DNA from: Sinorhizobium fredii USDA 257
Lineage (GTDB): Bacteria; Pseudomonadota; Alphaproteobacteria; Rhizobiales; Rhizobiaceae
DNA length: 64,000 nucleotides
NCBI RefSeq assembly: GCF_000265205.3
Contig: NC_018000.1
Location: forward strand, 868,001-932,000
Reading direction: 5' to 3'
This document shows, in pieces, positions 63,351 to 64,000 of this stretch. The notes beneath the pieces were generated by a model that worked only from the letters and a program-made list of their open reading frames with translations, ran no database searches and was not told the DNA's origin. How positions within the stretch are numbered: position 1 is the stretch's first letter; each line of letters starts with the position of its first letter. Both the position numbers and the translations under genes were made by a program.

Positions 63351-63907
63351 GGCTGGATCTCCTCTTTGTTGCGGCGGTAGTGGCGTTTCGCCTTCGTGCG
63401 GTTGCCGCAAACCGCCATGTCACACCAGGTCCTGCTCCTGTTGCGGCTGCGGTCGAGGAACAGCCATTCGCAGTTCGGGCAAATCTTCAGACGATCGGGC
63501 TCCGGATTGGCAGCCAGGCTGAGCGCCGAATGCGCGGTGGCGACGTCGAGAGCGATGTATTTGCCGCGTTCGGATGATTGGCGCAGGACGGCCGTGATCG
63601 CCTCGAGCAGATCGGCGAGCAGCTCCGGCCGGTCTTCGGCCCGCACCTGCGCCCGGAAATGCCGATCCGTCGCCTCGCGCAGACCGATCAGCGGCTCCCG
63701 CCTTCCAGGCCCGATCGGCCCAAGCCTGCCAAAACGCTCCTTCTCGGCGCCGTAAAGATTGAAGGCTTCGGCAAAGCTGTCGATCGCCGCTCCATCGGCG
63801 AAACGATCGATCCGGCGCGTCGGGTCGAAGCGCAAAACCACGGAATTTGCGACATCCAGCGCCAATGCGCCGCCTGAGAATCGATGCGCGGTCCAGGTGA
63901 AGCTCAT
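63347..63907 (-). CDS. CGNR zinc-finger / ABATE-domain transcriptional regulator
   Basis: A 186-residue protein. The N-terminal ABATE domain ('GGALALDVANSVVLRFDPTR') is a likely stress- or ligand-sensing part; the C-terminal zinc finger has 'KICPNCEWLFLDRSRNRSRT' and the name-giving 'CDMAVCGNRTKAKRHY'. Likely a DNA-binding regulator. A 28-base near-perfect palindrome begins 13 bases upstream of its ATG. Confidence 0.87.
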   Translation of the reverse strand: MSFTWTAHRFSGGALALDVANSVVLRFDPTRRIDRFADGAAIDSFAEAFNLYGAEKERFGRLGPIGPGRREPLIGLREATDRHFRAQVRAEDRPELLADLLEAITAVLRQSSERGKYIALDVATAHSALSLAANPEPDRLKICPNCEWLFLDRSRNRSRTWCDMAVCGNRTKAKRHYRRNKEEIQP

Positions 63908-63919
63908 GTGAAAAATCCT

Positions 63920-63947
63920 AACTAGTAAAATGCATTTTACCAGTTAT
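63920..63947. promoter_or_regulatory. 28-base palindrome upstream of the CGNR regulator (candidate operator)
   Basis: The half-site TAACTAGTAAAATG (63920-63933) is mirrored by CATTTTACCAGTTA (63934-63947), with a single unpaired position (63925/63942). AT-rich in GC-rich DNA, just before the regulator's start: a good candidate for autoregulation, and perhaps for a divergent gene beyond the window edge. Confidence 0.6.
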
Positions 63948-64000
63948 ATTGCTTCTGTCACTAGTGCCGCAGAGGAAAGTTGGCCTCTGCGTTTTGTAAT

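Overview
The window is a gene-dense, high-GC chromosomal stretch from an alphaproteobacterium of the order Rhizobiales, most likely Sinorhizobium/Ensifer. Grounds: the psd-pssA pair behind an Atm1-type exporter, the rpsF-rpsR-DUF2232-rplI-dnaB-alr-radA-cvpA-purF series, NadQ as the nadABC-type regulator, a TIGR02301 protein, and dispersed intergenic palindromes of the kind known from Sinorhizobium. No rRNA, tRNA, CRISPR, transposase, phage gene or convincing pseudogene was seen; the region reads as core genome with a few accessory-looking genes.

Layout. 1-2.4 kb: end of nadB, nadC, a periplasmic Cu/Zn-SOD-like gene. 2.4-7.7 kb (minus): an overlapping run ygfZ - HD hydrolase - tyrosine phosphatase - nadQ, then small hypothetical genes and a Nudix hydrolase. 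7.7-13 kb (plus): SRAP/YedK protein, cysS, three tandem GFA-family zinc proteins and a proline iminopeptidase, coupled by short overlaps. 13-22 kb: citramalate synthase, RarD, LOG hydrolase (minus), a LysM protein, Atm1 exporter, psd, pssA. 22-28 kb (minus): alr, radA, cvpA, purF, SDR. 28-30 kb (plus): AraC regulator with azlCD. 30-34.4 kb (minus): rpsF, rpsR, DUF2232, rplI, dnaB. 34.8-36.2 kb: a 16-cysteine four-helix copper-binding protein and an aldo-keto reductase. 36.5-43.5 kb (plus): fabD, fabG, acpP, fabF, mltG, yicC, gmk. 43.5-51.2 kb (minus): lptF-lptG-lptD-surA-pdxA-rsmA, an outer-membrane/LPS assembly operon. 51.5-57.4 kb: pepA, holC, a Gfo/Idh dehydrogenase, a GNAT protein, an ABC-F ATPase. 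57.7-64 kb: a small secreted protein, an 880-residue adenylation-carrier-acyltransferase fusion, DinB and GST proteins, ndk, a lipoprotein and a CGNR zinc-finger regulator.

Themes: NAD synthesis and its regulator; fatty-acid, phospholipid and LPS-export genes in three separate operons; peptidoglycan (alr, mltG, LysM); replication and repair (dnaB, holC, radA, SRAP).

The least ordinary items are: the adenylation-carrier-acyltransferase fusion; the three tandem GFA paralogues with identical cysteine spacing behind cysS; two dispersed repeat families (a ~48-nt palindrome in three copies, and a ~102-nt two-module element in two copies in opposite orientation); and a 28-bp near-perfect palindrome just upstream of the CGNR regulator. 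All coordinates, starts and functions come from reading the sequence; no database search was possible.
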